Of a DNA stretch of 64,000 bases, positions 56,764 to 64,000 are shown piece after piece. Where the stretch lies: NCBI GenBank assembly GCA_017509985.1, contig JAFWOE010000023.1, positions 81,266 through 145,265 on the forward strand, given 5' to 3'. Position numbers and translations under genes: made by a program. Origin of the DNA: Lachnospiraceae bacterium (GTDB lineage: Bacteria > Bacillota > Clostridia > Lachnospirales > Lachnospiraceae). The notes beneath the pieces were generated by a model, which was not told the origin of the DNA, did no database searches, and was given only the letters and a program-made list of their open reading frames with translations. How positions within the stretch are numbered: the stretch's first letter is position 1; every line of letters starts with the position of its first letter.

Positions 56764-58137
56764 TTAATAATTCTCCGCGATCACCCTGGCAGTGTGGATC
56801 CCGCTTGCCGAGGCATGCGAAAGAGAATGAGTTACGCCGCTGCAGTCTCCGATAACGAACAGGCCCTTGTGCAGCGTTTCAAGGTTTTCGTCGAGGACGA
56901 CCTCCATATTGTAGAATTTGACTTCCACTCCATAGAGAAGGGTCTCATCGTTGGCAGTGCCCGGCGCGATCTTGTCCAGCGCGTAGATCATCTCGATAAT
57001 GTCATCCAGGATCCGTTTGGGCATTACCAGGCTGAGGTCTCCCGGTGTCGCTTTGAGGGTCGGAATGATGAACGATTTATCGATCCGGCGCTCCGTGCTC
57101 CGCTGTCCGCGGATCAGGTCGCCGAAGCTCTGGATGATCACTCCGCCGCCCAGCATGTTGGAAAGCCTGGCGATGCTTTCACCGTAGCCGTTGCTGTCTT
57201 TGAAAGGCTCGGTGAAATGCTTGGATACCAGGAGGGCAAAATTGGTATTCTGCGTATGGAGAGCCGGATCCTCATAGCTGTGACCGTTCACGGTCACGAT
57301 GCCGTTGGTATTTTCGGCAACGACGGCCCCCATCGGATTCATGCAGAAGGTGCGGACCAGGTCCTGGTACTTTTCGGTTTTGTAAACGATCTTGCTTTCA
57401 TAAAGCTCGTCCGTAATGTGGCGGAAGATTTCCGCGGCCAGCTCCACGCGTACGCCGATATCCACCCGGTTGGATTTGGTCGGGATCTCCAGATCCCGGC
57501 AGACGGTCTCCATCCATTTGCTGCCGCTCCGTCCGACGGAGATAATGCAGACTTCGGCACGGCAGGTACCGCCGTTATAAACCGCTTCGTAGCCTTCCGG
57601 CGTTTTCCGGATGGATTCCACCGCGGTATTAAAAAAGAAATCAACCCTGTCCTTCAGCTCATCGTAGAGCTGTGAGAGCACCTGGTAGTTGATGTCCGTT
57701 CCCAGATGACGCACCGATGCGTCCAGCAGATGCAGCCTGTTCTGCATGCATTTTGTTTTGAAGGCGTTGCCGGCGGTGCTGTAAAGCTTTGTGTTTCCTC
57801 CGCCGTGGGAAAGGTTGATCCCGTCCACGTAGTGCATCAGTTCGAGAGCCTTCTCTTTGCCGATATAGCTGTGAAGAGTCCCGCCGAATTCATTGGTGAT
57901 ATTGTATTTTCCGTCGGAAAAAGCGCCTGCGCCACCGAAGCCGTTCATAATGGCACAGGTGGGGCAGTTTGCGCATTTCGTGACCTTTTTTCCGTCGATC
58001 GGGCAGCGGCGCTCCTCCAGTATACGGCCTTTCTCAAATACGGCGATCTTCAGGCCGGGCTTTTTCAGGCACAGTTCATAGGCGGAAAAGATCCCGCCGG
58101 GTCCTGCACCGATGATCATAACATCATAATTATTCAT
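56764..58137 (-). CDS. FAD-dependent dehydrogenase of unknown substrate (COG2509 type)
   Basis: Protein of 457 residues. The Rossmann FAD motif is DVMIIGAGPGGIFSAYEL (GxGxxG, residues 9-14) and the closing FAD motif is GLFVIGDCSGVTHSLSHASASG. A cysteine group CPIDGKKVTKCANCPTCAIMNGFGGAGAF near 45-72 is conserved in this family and could hold a redox or metal site. The rest resembles COG2509 dehydrogenases of Clostridia, which have no assigned reaction. It is followed after 109 bases by FprA in the same direction. Confidence 0.85.
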   Translation of the reverse strand: MNNYDVMIIGAGPGGIFSAYELCLKKPGLKIAVFEKGRILEERRCPIDGKKVTKCANCPTCAIMNGFGGAGAFSDGKYNITNEFGGTLHSYIGKEKALELMHYVDGINLSHGGGNTKLYSTAGNAFKTKCMQNRLHLLDASVRHLGTDINYQVLSQLYDELKDRVDFFFNTAVESIRKTPEGYEAVYNGGTCRAEVCIISVGRSGSKWMETVCRDLEIPTKSNRVDIGVRVELAAEIFRHITDELYESKIVYKTEKYQDLVRTFCMNPMGAVVAENTNGIVTVNGHSYEDPALHTQNTNFALLVSKHFTEPFKDSNGYGESIARLSNMLGGGVIIQSFGDLIRGQRSTERRIDKSFIIPTLKATPGDLSLVMPKRILDDIIEMIYALDKIAPGTANDETLLYGVEVKFYNMEVVLDENLETLHKGLFVIGDCSGVTHSLSHASASGIHTARVIAENY

Positions 58138-58236
58138 TTCTCTTTATATCCAAATAATATTTTTTAATTTACTGCACTATAAAACCTTACCATATTTAAG
58201 CGCCCGGTGCAACCGATGCGCCTTCACTGTGCACCG

Positions 58237-58265
58237 TTGACGAAAGCCGGCTGTTTACTTAAAAT
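58237..58265 (+). promoter_or_regulatory. Promoter of the thioesterase gene
   Basis: TTGACG (58237-58242), 17 bases, TAAAAT (58260-58265), 37 bases before the start codon. Confidence 0.6.
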
Positions 58266-58302
58266 AGAGCAGAAAACCGGATGATTTTCGGAGGGTCAAA
58301 AG

Positions 58303-58719
58303 ATGATTGAAACAAAGGTGGATGTGAGATACCGTGATTGTGACAGCATGTGCATCGTTCACCATGCGGTTTATATGGTCTGGTATGAAATGGCGCGGAT
58401 CGATTTTTTTGAAAAGCACGGGTATGGTTACGCCTGTACCCACGGACTGGGTATTGACCCGGCAATGGTGCATCTGGAAGCGAACTACGGCGCACCGGTA
58501 AGATTTCCGGAAACCGTGACGATCCGGACAAAAGTGACGATGTGTGAAGGCAGAAAGATAGCATTTTCCTATGAAGTCTGGCAGAAGGATGCAGTCAAAC
58601 CCTGTGCAACGGCCAGCAGCTTCCATATCTGGGTAAAAGACGGAAAAAGCTGCAATCTGGAACAGGAGCATCCGGAAATCTTCGAAGCATACAGAAACGG
58701 AATGGAAAAAGCAGACTGA
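58303..58719 (+). CDS. Hotdog-fold acyl-CoA thioesterase (YbgC/4HBT type)
   Basis: Protein of 138 residues. The hotdog motif VRYRDCDSMCIVHHAVYMVWYEMARIDFFE carries the catalytic Asp (DxDxMxxVHH) of the 4-hydroxybenzoyl-CoA thioesterase family; the His-His after it is also usual. Members cleave short or aromatic acyl-CoAs. CGGAGG precedes the ATG. It ends one base before the end of the convergent TetR gene. Confidence 0.88.
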   Translation: MIETKVDVRYRDCDSMCIVHHAVYMVWYEMARIDFFEKHGYGYACTHGLGIDPAMVHLEANYGAPVRFPETVTIRTKVTMCEGRKIAFSYEVWQKDAVKPCATASSFHIWVKDGKSCNLEQEHPEIFEAYRNGMEKAD

Positions 58720-58720
58720 A

Positions 58721-59299
58721 TCATTTCAGCCCGTCTAAAAACAGCGGGAGCATCTTGGCGGCATACTGGCAAAGCGAATAATTGCCGCCGCAGATGCACC
58801 AGTCATACATCATGGCTCTTTCATAAATCGCGTAAGCCTTTGTGATATCGTTTACCGAAAGGTCTTCTCTGAAACAGTTCTTTTCCTTGCCCTCCGCGGC
58901 GATCTTTCGAAGCAGCCGGTAATAGATCCGGTCGGGATCAAGCAGATGCTTTTCCCCTTTTGTCGTTAGCTGGGACCGGAACAGCTGTGTGAGAAGGGTA
59001 ACAGGGACGGTGTTCTCGATCATAAGAAACAGCTCCTGATTGATGTAGACCAGCTTTTCCGCCGGGCTTAAGGACGGATCCATAGCTTCTGTGAGTTCTT
59101 CGTATTTTTCATCAAACAGGTAGGACAGGGACCCGAGCAGGTCATCCTTGGATTCGAAATAATGATAAAAGGACCCTTTGGAAGTCTGGGCCAGTTCGAT
59201 GATATCGTCAATGGTCGTATTGCTGTATCCGTATTCGTAGAACAGTTTCCAGGCGGCGGAAACGATGCGGCTTTTGGTCTGATTTACGGTTTTTCTCAT
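58721..59299 (-). CDS. TetR-family transcriptional regulator
   Basis: Protein of 192 residues. The N-terminal helix-turn-helix is clear: RIVSAAWKLFYEYGYSNTTIDDIIELAQTSKGSFYHYFESKDDLL (about 11-55). The ligand domain is diverged, as usual, and no ligand can be named. It is divergent from putP. An AT-rich inverted repeat (AAACAA at 59382-59387 with TTGTTT just before 59406) overlaps its -35 region and could be its operator. Confidence 0.9.
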   Translation of the reverse strand: MRKTVNQTKSRIVSAAWKLFYEYGYSNTTIDDIIELAQTSKGSFYHYFESKDDLLGSLSYLFDEKYEELTEAMDPSLSPAEKLVYINQELFLMIENTVPVTLLTQLFRSQLTTKGEKHLLDPDRIYYRLLRKIAAEGKEKNCFREDLSVNDITKAYAIYERAMMYDWCICGGNYSLCQYAAKMLPLFLDGLK

Positions 59300-59357
59300 A
59301 AAAGGCCCCTTTCCGGGTGCAGGGCGTCTGCACGGGTTTAAGCTGTTTCTTATAAAT

Positions 59358-59387
59358 AGTATATACTTTGGTCTGTTAAAAAAACAA
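59358..59387 (-). promoter_or_regulatory. Probable promoter of the TetR gene with inverted repeat
   Basis: On the minus strand: TTGTTT (59387-59382), 18 bases, TATACT (59363-59358). The AAACAA/TTGTTT repeat flanking the -35 box would allow autorepression. Confidence 0.45.
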
Positions 59388-59455
59388 GTAAAATCAGTTT
59401 GTTTTTTTGCCTGTTATTATAATAATCTATAAAAAAGTTCAGTATTCGGTCGATA

Positions 59456-59484
59456 TTTTATTCCAGGTGCTGCTGTGATACAAT
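59456..59484 (+). promoter_or_regulatory. Probable promoter of putP
   Basis: TTTTAT (59456-59461), 17 bases, TACAAT (59479-59484) with TG extension (TGaTACAAT). A second TATAAT at 59418-59423 is an alternative. Confidence 0.4.
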
Positions 59485-59527
59485 GCCTCATTATAGTTTT
59501 ATTCAATGTTTCAATGAGGGAAAAAAG

Positions 59528-61039
59528 ATGTTCAACGCTGAAAGCATAGTATTTATCGCTTATTTCGTCATCCTGTTTTTTGTAGGATTGATCTTCTTCT
59601 TTAACGGAAGCAATAAGAACGAGGAAGACTACTTCCTCGGAGGACGGTCCATGGGACCGTGGGTCGCGGCCATGTCCGCCCAGGCTTCGGATATGTCGGC
59701 CTGGCTCCTGATGGGCCTCCCCGGATCGATCGTCGCCTTCGGTTTCGGCCAGATGTGGATCGGGATCGGTCTGGCGATCGGAACGGCCGCAAACTGGATC
59801 CTCTGTGCGGCCCGTCTGAGAAAATTCAGTAAGGCTGCCGGCGATTCGATCACGCTCCCGCAGTATCTGACGAACCGGTTCGCGACGACGGGCAAGACTC
59901 TCCAGGTCATCTGCGCGGTCATCTTCCTGATCGCATTTACCGTGTATGTCGCTTCCGCTTTTGTCGCAGGTACGTCTGTGTTCACCATGCTCTTTCCGGG
60001 CATGAGTGCTCAGACCGCAATGATCATTTTTGTGATCATCATTATCGGTTATACATTCCTCGGCGGATTCAAGGCGGTCTGCTGGACCGACTTTTTCCAG
60101 GGCATCCTGATGCTGATCGCCCTTCTGGCGATCCCGATCATCGTCGTCGCGACCCAGAATCTGGACACCAGCCTGCTTTCCAACGTTTATACATACACGG
60201 ATGCCGGCGGTGCGGTCGTAACCTGTGATTTCGGTACAAGCCTCTGGTCTTCCTCCTGGCAGGATATCGTGTCCGGACTCGGATGGGGTCTTGGCTATTT
60301 CGGAATGCCGCATATCATCATCCGTTTCATGTCGATCGAAAAGCCGAAGATGATCAAAAAATCGGCGACGGTTGCGATCATCTGGGTCATTCTTTCCCTG
60401 GGAGCAGCCTGCGTTATGGCTTATTTCGCAAGAATGCTCGTTGCGGATGAGATCCTTCCGATCGGAGCCCAGAAAACAGTCTTTATGGTCATGGCACGTA
60501 AATTCTTCCCACCGGCGGTCGCCGGGATCCTTCTTGCCGCGATCATGGCGGCTTCGGTCTCTACGGCCGATTCCCAGCTCCTTGTGGCTTCCAGCTCCTT
60601 CACGGCAGATATCTATAAGCCGCTGATCCGCAAAAAGGCCGGAGAGCGGGAAGTGCTCTGGATAGGAAGGCTCACCGTTGTCGCAGTCGCGGTCGTAGCT
60701 TATTTCATTGCTTCTTCAAAAGGATCGGGTGCCCAGGCGATCATGAACCTGGTCGAAAATGCCTGGGGTATTTTCGGCGCAGCCTTCGGACCGGTCATCA
60801 TTCTTTCCCTTTTCTGGAGACGCTTTAACTATGCCGGCGCCTGCACGGGCGTTATCGTCGGTGCGCTGGTCGATGTGATCTGGCTGTTCGGCATCAAGGG
60901 CACGGGCGTTTATGAGCTTGTTCCCGGATTTGCGGCAGGCCTGATCGCGGCGATCATCGGGACCGTTGCGACAAAGGCTCCCGGCAAGGCGGTCACGGAT
61001 ATCTTTGATACGGCGACGGCGCCGGATTATGATGAATGA
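59528..61039 (+). CDS. putP: Sodium/proline symporter PutP
   Basis: Protein of 503 residues; the ATG at 59528 follows GAGGG, while the in-frame ATG at 59483 has no site. Sodium:solute symporter family with 12-13 membrane segments. DYFLGGRSMGPWVAAMSAQASDMSAWLLMGLPG near the N-terminus matches PutP, where the Asp and Ser residues bind Na+ and proline. Later comes GYTFLGGFKAVCWTDFFQG and AAIMAASVSTADSQLLVASSSF with the Na2-site serines. It takes up proline with sodium for nutrition or osmoprotection. It is divergent from a TetR gene. A strong terminator follows. Confidence 0.92.
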   Translation: MFNAESIVFIAYFVILFFVGLIFFFNGSNKNEEDYFLGGRSMGPWVAAMSAQASDMSAWLLMGLPGSIVAFGFGQMWIGIGLAIGTAANWILCAARLRKFSKAAGDSITLPQYLTNRFATTGKTLQVICAVIFLIAFTVYVASAFVAGTSVFTMLFPGMSAQTAMIIFVIIIIGYTFLGGFKAVCWTDFFQGILMLIALLAIPIIVVATQNLDTSLLSNVYTYTDAGGAVVTCDFGTSLWSSSWQDIVSGLGWGLGYFGMPHIIIRFMSIEKPKMIKKSATVAIIWVILSLGAACVMAYFARMLVADEILPIGAQKTVFMVMARKFFPPAVAGILLAAIMAASVSTADSQLLVASSSFTADIYKPLIRKKAGEREVLWIGRLTVVAVAVVAYFIASSKGSGAQAIMNLVENAWGIFGAAFGPVIILSLFWRRFNYAGACTGVIVGALVDVIWLFGIKGTGVYELVPGFAAGLIAAIIGTVATKAPGKAVTDIFDTATAPDYDE

Positions 61040-61069
61040 TCCGGATCCGTTTGAAAAATGCTTTACCCG

Positions 61070-61093
61070 GCGGCGCTTCGGCGCCGCTTTTTT
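61070..61093 (+). terminator. Terminator after putP
   Basis: GCGGCGC (61070-61076), loop TTCG, GCGCCGC (61081-61087), then TTTTTT. Confidence 0.95.
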
Positions 61094-61119
61094 CAGGGAT
61101 AAAACTCAATATCACATCA

Positions 61120-61148
61120 TTGCATTAACGCGGCGAAAGGGGTATAAT
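61120..61148 (+). promoter_or_regulatory. Promoter of the YerC-ung-flippase group
   Basis: TTGCAT (61120-61125), 17 bases, TATAAT (61143-61148), 40 bases before the YerC start. Confidence 0.7.
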
Positions 61149-61188
61149 AGGGGCACTTATCAAACCGGTACCCGAAAAGGAGTTATTC

Positions 61189-61479
61189 ATGGGAAAGACT
61201 ATACATACTGACGCCGTAGACAACCTGTTTGATGCGATACTCACTCTGGAGACCAGAGAGGAGTGCTATAAGTTTTTCGAAGATGTATGCACGGTCAATG
61301 AAATCATTTCGTTCGCACAGCGGCTCGAGGTCGCAAAGATGCTGATGGCCGGCAATACCTATCTGGAGATTTCGGAGATCACAGGCGCGTCGACCGCTAC
61401 GATCAGCCGGGTAAACCGTTCGTTGACCTATGGAGCGGACGGATACAAGATCGCTTTTGACAGACTGAACAGCAAGTAG
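61189..61479 (+). CDS. YerC/YecD-family TrpR-like DNA-binding protein
   Basis: Protein of 96 residues after AAAAGGAG. It is a small helical protein with a TrpR-type helix-turn-helix: EIISFAQRLEVAKMLMAGNTYLEISEITGASTATISRVNRSL. This is the YerC/YecD family, named after Bacillus YerC; tryptophan binding is not shown for it. Target genes are unknown. It is followed by ung with an eight-base gap, so the group is probably cotranscribed. Confidence 0.92.
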   Translation: MGKTIHTDAVDNLFDAILTLETREECYKFFEDVCTVNEIISFAQRLEVAKMLMAGNTYLEISEITGASTATISRVNRSLTYGADGYKIAFDRLNSK

Positions 61480-61487
61480 GAGATCCT

Positions 61488-62162
61488 ATGCCCGCAATTT
61501 CCGGAGAATGGGAGGCTGCACTGAAAAACGAATTCAGACAGCCTTATTATAGAGAACTGTACCGGACTGTACGGAACGAGTATATGACCAGAACGATATA
61601 CCCGCCGGCAGCCGAACTTTTCAATGCGTTCCACCTGACACCGCTGGAGAAGGTTAAGGTCGTCATTCTGGGACAGGATCCCTATCATGAAGAAGGGCAG
61701 GCTCACGGCCTGTGCTTTTCTGTTAAGCCCGGAATTGAGATCCCGCCGTCCCTTGTGAATATTTATCAGGAACTGCAGGATGATCTCGGCTGTTATATTC
61801 CGAATAACGGCTGTCTTCAGAAATGGGCAGATCAGGGAGTGCTCCTCCTCAATTCGGTGCTGACTGTAAGGGCTCATGCGGCATTTTCCCATGCAAATAT
61901 CGGTTGGCAAACCTTTACGGACCATGTCCTCCAGATCGTGGACCGGCTGGATTCCCCGGTCGTATATATGCTTTGGGGAAAACCGGCAAGAGAAAAGAAA
62001 GCGCTTCTCGGCAACCCGAAGCATCTGATACTCGAAGCACCTCATCCCAGTCCGCTTTCAGCCTACAGAGGCTTTTTCGGATGCCGGCATTTTTCAAGAG
62101 CAAATGATTATCTGCAGAAGAACGGACTGGAGCCGGTCGACTGGCAGATAGAGAATATTTAG
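61488..62162 (+). CDS. ung: Uracil-DNA glycosylase, family 1
   Basis: Protein of 224 residues, the normal Ung length. Catalytic water-activating motif GQDPYHEEGQAHGLCFS (Asp near 64), the Asn-containing LLLNSVLTVR strand, and the DNA-minor-groove loop HPSPLSAYRGFFGCRHFSRAN with the catalytic His. It removes uracil from DNA at the start of base-excision repair. AGGAG precedes the ATG. Confidence 0.96.
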   Translation: MPAISGEWEAALKNEFRQPYYRELYRTVRNEYMTRTIYPPAAELFNAFHLTPLEKVKVVILGQDPYHEEGQAHGLCFSVKPGIEIPPSLVNIYQELQDDLGCYIPNNGCLQKWADQGVLLLNSVLTVRAHAAFSHANIGWQTFTDHVLQIVDRLDSPVVYMLWGKPAREKKALLGNPKHLILEAPHPSPLSAYRGFFGCRHFSRANDYLQKNGLEPVDWQIENI

Positions 62163-62173
62163 TTTATAAGAAT

Positions 62174-63799
62174 ATGGCAAGAAAAAACAACCTGGTCAAA
62201 AACGCATCGATCCTGATGATCGCGATCATTGTAGCAAGGGTCATCGGGCTTCTTTACAGGCGGCCTCTGGGACAGATCCTGGGGACGGTCGGACTGGGCT
62301 ATTACGGATATGCCAGCAATCTTTATACGATCCTGCTGCTGATCTCTTCGTTCAGCATCCCCACGGCTCTTTCCAAGATCATCTCCGAGAAGATGGCGAA
62401 GGGAGAGTACCGGAACTCCCAGAAGATCTTTAAAGGAGCGCTTCTTTATGCCGTCATCATCGGAGGGATCTTTGCGCTGATCGCCTTTTTCGGCGGCAGG
62501 ATCCTGCTGCCCGGAAATCAGGCCAACGCCATTCCCGCGCTGAAGGTCCTGGCTCCGACGATCTTCCTTTCGGCTGTTCTGGGCGTTTTAAGGGGCTATT
62601 TCCAGGCGCATAAGAATATGACGCCGACCTCCGTTTCCCAGGTCATCGAGCAGATCTTCAACGCGATCGTCAGCATAGCGGCCGCCCTGATCCTGATCAA
62701 AACCCTGGCTCCGGAAGGAGGGACGGGCCGCGCCGTCTGGGGGGCCGTCGGAGGGACGATGGGCACCGGGGCCGGTGTGCTTTTCGGCCTGCTTTTCATG
62801 TGGTACGTCTACGGGGTGAACAGAAAGACGATCAGCCGTATCGTCGCCAGAGATGTCAACGGAACGGAAGATTCCTATACAGACATTTTCAAACTGATCC
62901 TGATCGTAGTCACACCGATCATCATTACATCCTTTATCAACAATGCAAGCACCTATCTGGATGCCTATCTGTATTCCGCACTTCAGGGCAGGGCCGGGAT
63001 CGATTCGGACGTGATCTCCGCGGCATACGGGGAATACAGCAACTATTATATCCCGCTGATCAACATTCCCCTGGCACTGGCGGCTGCTTCCGTTGCGGCA
63101 ATGATGCCGGAGGTTTCATCTTCCTATGCGGTTCAGCGGATGGAGGATGCGAACAATTCCGTCGGCACGACGATCCGTCTTACGATGTTCGTATGCCTGC
63201 CTTCAACGGTCGGCCTCACGGTCCTTTCTTCGCCGATCATGAAAATACTGTTTCCCGCTTCCACGGATCTTTCGGCGAAACTGCTGCTGACCGGCTCGCT
63301 GTATGTGGTGTTTGCGGCGCTTTCCACGATCACCAGCGGCGTGCTTCAGGCGATCGGGCGGCAGAAAGAAGCGATGATCAACGCGGGGATCTCCCTGGGC
63401 ATAAACCTGGTTTTTCAGACGCTTGTTCTGCTTGCGGTGCCGAAACTGGATATTTACTCCGTCATGATCTCGAATATCCTTTTCTCGGTCGTTCTGTGTG
63501 TTGTGAACGATCTGTCTCTTAAGAAGCATCTCGGATTCCGGAATGAACTGAGGCTTACTTATGCGATGCCGCTCCTGGCTTCGGCCGTAATGGCTGCAGC
63601 TGCAGCCGGTATATATTACGGGCTTCATATTCTGACAAAGCAGGTCTTCCTGCCTCTTGTGATCGCGATCCTCGCCGGGGTGATCGTTTATCTTGTCATG
63701 TATGCAGTATTCACACGTATCCCGGAGAACCAGCTTCGTACTTTCCCGATGGGCAGCAAAATGGTTAAGATCCTGAAATTCCTGCACGTTTATCAATAA
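62174..63799 (+). CDS. SpoVB/MurJ-like polysaccharide flippase (MOP superfamily)
   Basis: Protein of 541 residues with about 14 membrane segments. The start KNNLVKNASILMIAIIVARVIGLLYRRPLGQILG is typical of the clostridial SpoVB/YtgP branch, as is LISSFSIPTALSKIISEKMAKGEY. These proteins flip lipid-linked sugars such as lipid II or capsule precursors; SpoVB acts in spore cortex formation. The exact role is uncertain because vegetative YtgP-type copies look alike. It ends 67 bases before an insertion sequence. Confidence 0.85.
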   Translation: MARKNNLVKNASILMIAIIVARVIGLLYRRPLGQILGTVGLGYYGYASNLYTILLLISSFSIPTALSKIISEKMAKGEYRNSQKIFKGALLYAVIIGGIFALIAFFGGRILLPGNQANAIPALKVLAPTIFLSAVLGVLRGYFQAHKNMTPTSVSQVIEQIFNAIVSIAAALILIKTLAPEGGTGRAVWGAVGGTMGTGAGVLFGLLFMWYVYGVNRKTISRIVARDVNGTEDSYTDIFKLILIVVTPIIITSFINNASTYLDAYLYSALQGRAGIDSDVISAAYGEYSNYYIPLINIPLALAAASVAAMMPEVSSSYAVQRMEDANNSVGTTIRLTMFVCLPSTVGLTVLSSPIMKILFPASTDLSAKLLLTGSLYVVFAALSTITSGVLQAIGRQKEAMINAGISLGINLVFQTLVLLAVPKLDIYSVMISNILFSVVLCVVNDLSLKKHLGFRNELRLTYAMPLLASAVMAAAAAGIYYGLHILTKQVFLPLVIAILAGVIVYLVMYAVFTRIPENQLRTFPMGSKMVKILKFLHVYQ

Positions 63800-63866
63800 A
63801 CGTGACACCTCCTGGCAGAGCAGGAAATCTTTTTTTCCGGAAAACCGGGCTCCTGCTGAAATGATA

Positions 63867-63902
63867 TGTACCCTCTTTACTGGACAACCAGTAAGGAGGG
63901 TA
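63867..63902 (+). mobile_element. Left end of an IS3-like insertion sequence, with terminal hairpin
   Basis: TGTACCCTC begins at 63867, matching the TGTAC-type ends of IS3-family elements. TACCCTC-T-TTACTGG (63869-63883) pairs with CCAGTAA-G-GAGGGTA (63888-63902) around ACAA, a 15-step stem with one T-G wobble. The arm contains the AAGGAGGG ribosome site of the transposase ORF. The other end is outside the window. Confidence 0.65.
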
Positions 63903-63909
63903 TATTCTT

Positions 63910-64000
63910 ATGCGTTATAGTTACAAGTACAAGCGGAAATGCGTCGAACTATACAGGGAAGGGAAGTGGCCAGAAACTCCGGATGGGATAAAGAATCCGA
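63910..64000 (+). CDS. IS3-family transposase OrfA-like protein, N-terminal part
   Basis: Thirty codons up to the window edge, starting MRYSYKYKRKCVELYREGKW. The pattern YSYxxKxxCVELYREGKWPETP resembles the helix-turn-helix start of OrfA in IS150/IS3 elements common in Lachnospiraceae. The ATG lies eight bases after the terminal hairpin. Too short to name the element. Confidence 0.6.
   Translation, partial: MRYSYKYKRKCVELYREGKWPETPDGIKNP

Noticed and set aside
55473..56855. 460-codon plus-strand frame opposite FprA
   Set aside because: The minus strand carries the complete di-iron and FMN motifs of a flavodiiron protein.
63819..63857. AGCAGGA/TCCTGCT pair after the flippase gene as a terminator
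   Set aside because: The loop is very long and no T run follows the stem.

Overview
The window looks like a chromosome segment of an anaerobic Clostridia bacterium, most likely Lachnospiraceae or a near relative. The clues are a desulfoferrodoxin-type superoxide reductase, an FprA-type flavodiiron protein, AddAB instead of RecBCD, a SpoVB-type flippase, a YerC/TrpR-like regulator, GGAGG ribosome sites, TGnTATAAT extended -10 promoters and a roughly balanced base composition. Nearly all the DNA is coding and no stretch over 300 bases lacks a gene. Family assignments come from reading motifs; no database search was run.

Layout. 1-13 kb: end of a PgeF-type protein, a small metalloprotease, an LCP cell-wall ligase, a SpoU methyltransferase, a membrane-tethered MerR regulator with YbjQ behind a MerR-type promoter, superoxide reductase, tRNA-Ala, a large lipoprotein, MscS, NhaC and MATE transporters, and a vitamin B6 pair (ECF S component plus kinase). 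13-19 kb, minus strand: oppBCDFA, whose binding protein appears circularly permuted. 19-23 kb: HAD, GNAT, MATE and esterase genes.

23.4-32.8 kb is the most unusual region. A NifX-like/FKBP fusion is followed by a promoter, a TPP riboswitch with a terminator, and a tightly packed run: NifB-like radical SAM protein, ThiYXZ-like ABC importer, NifD-like, NifK-like and NifH-like proteins, and a PflA-like radical SAM protein. The P-cluster cysteines of both catalytic subunits and the cofactor cysteine of NifD are kept, the NifD cofactor histidine is not seen, and there is no NifEN. This reads as a thiamine-regulated nitrogenase-like reductase of unknown substrate.

33-43 kb: an FtsX-type ABC exporter with a very long coiled coil, a lipoprotein barnase with barstar, a Na/Pi cotransporter with two leader hairpins, and a radical SAM/SPASM enzyme coupled to a membrane protein with a Cys-Ala repeat tail. 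43-54 kb: addBA, an aminotransferase, trpS, a ROK kinase and a phosphoesterase. 54-64 kb: MATE, FprA and FAD oxidoreductase genes, a thioesterase, TetR, putP, YerC, ung, a flippase, and the left end of an insertion sequence cut by the window edge.
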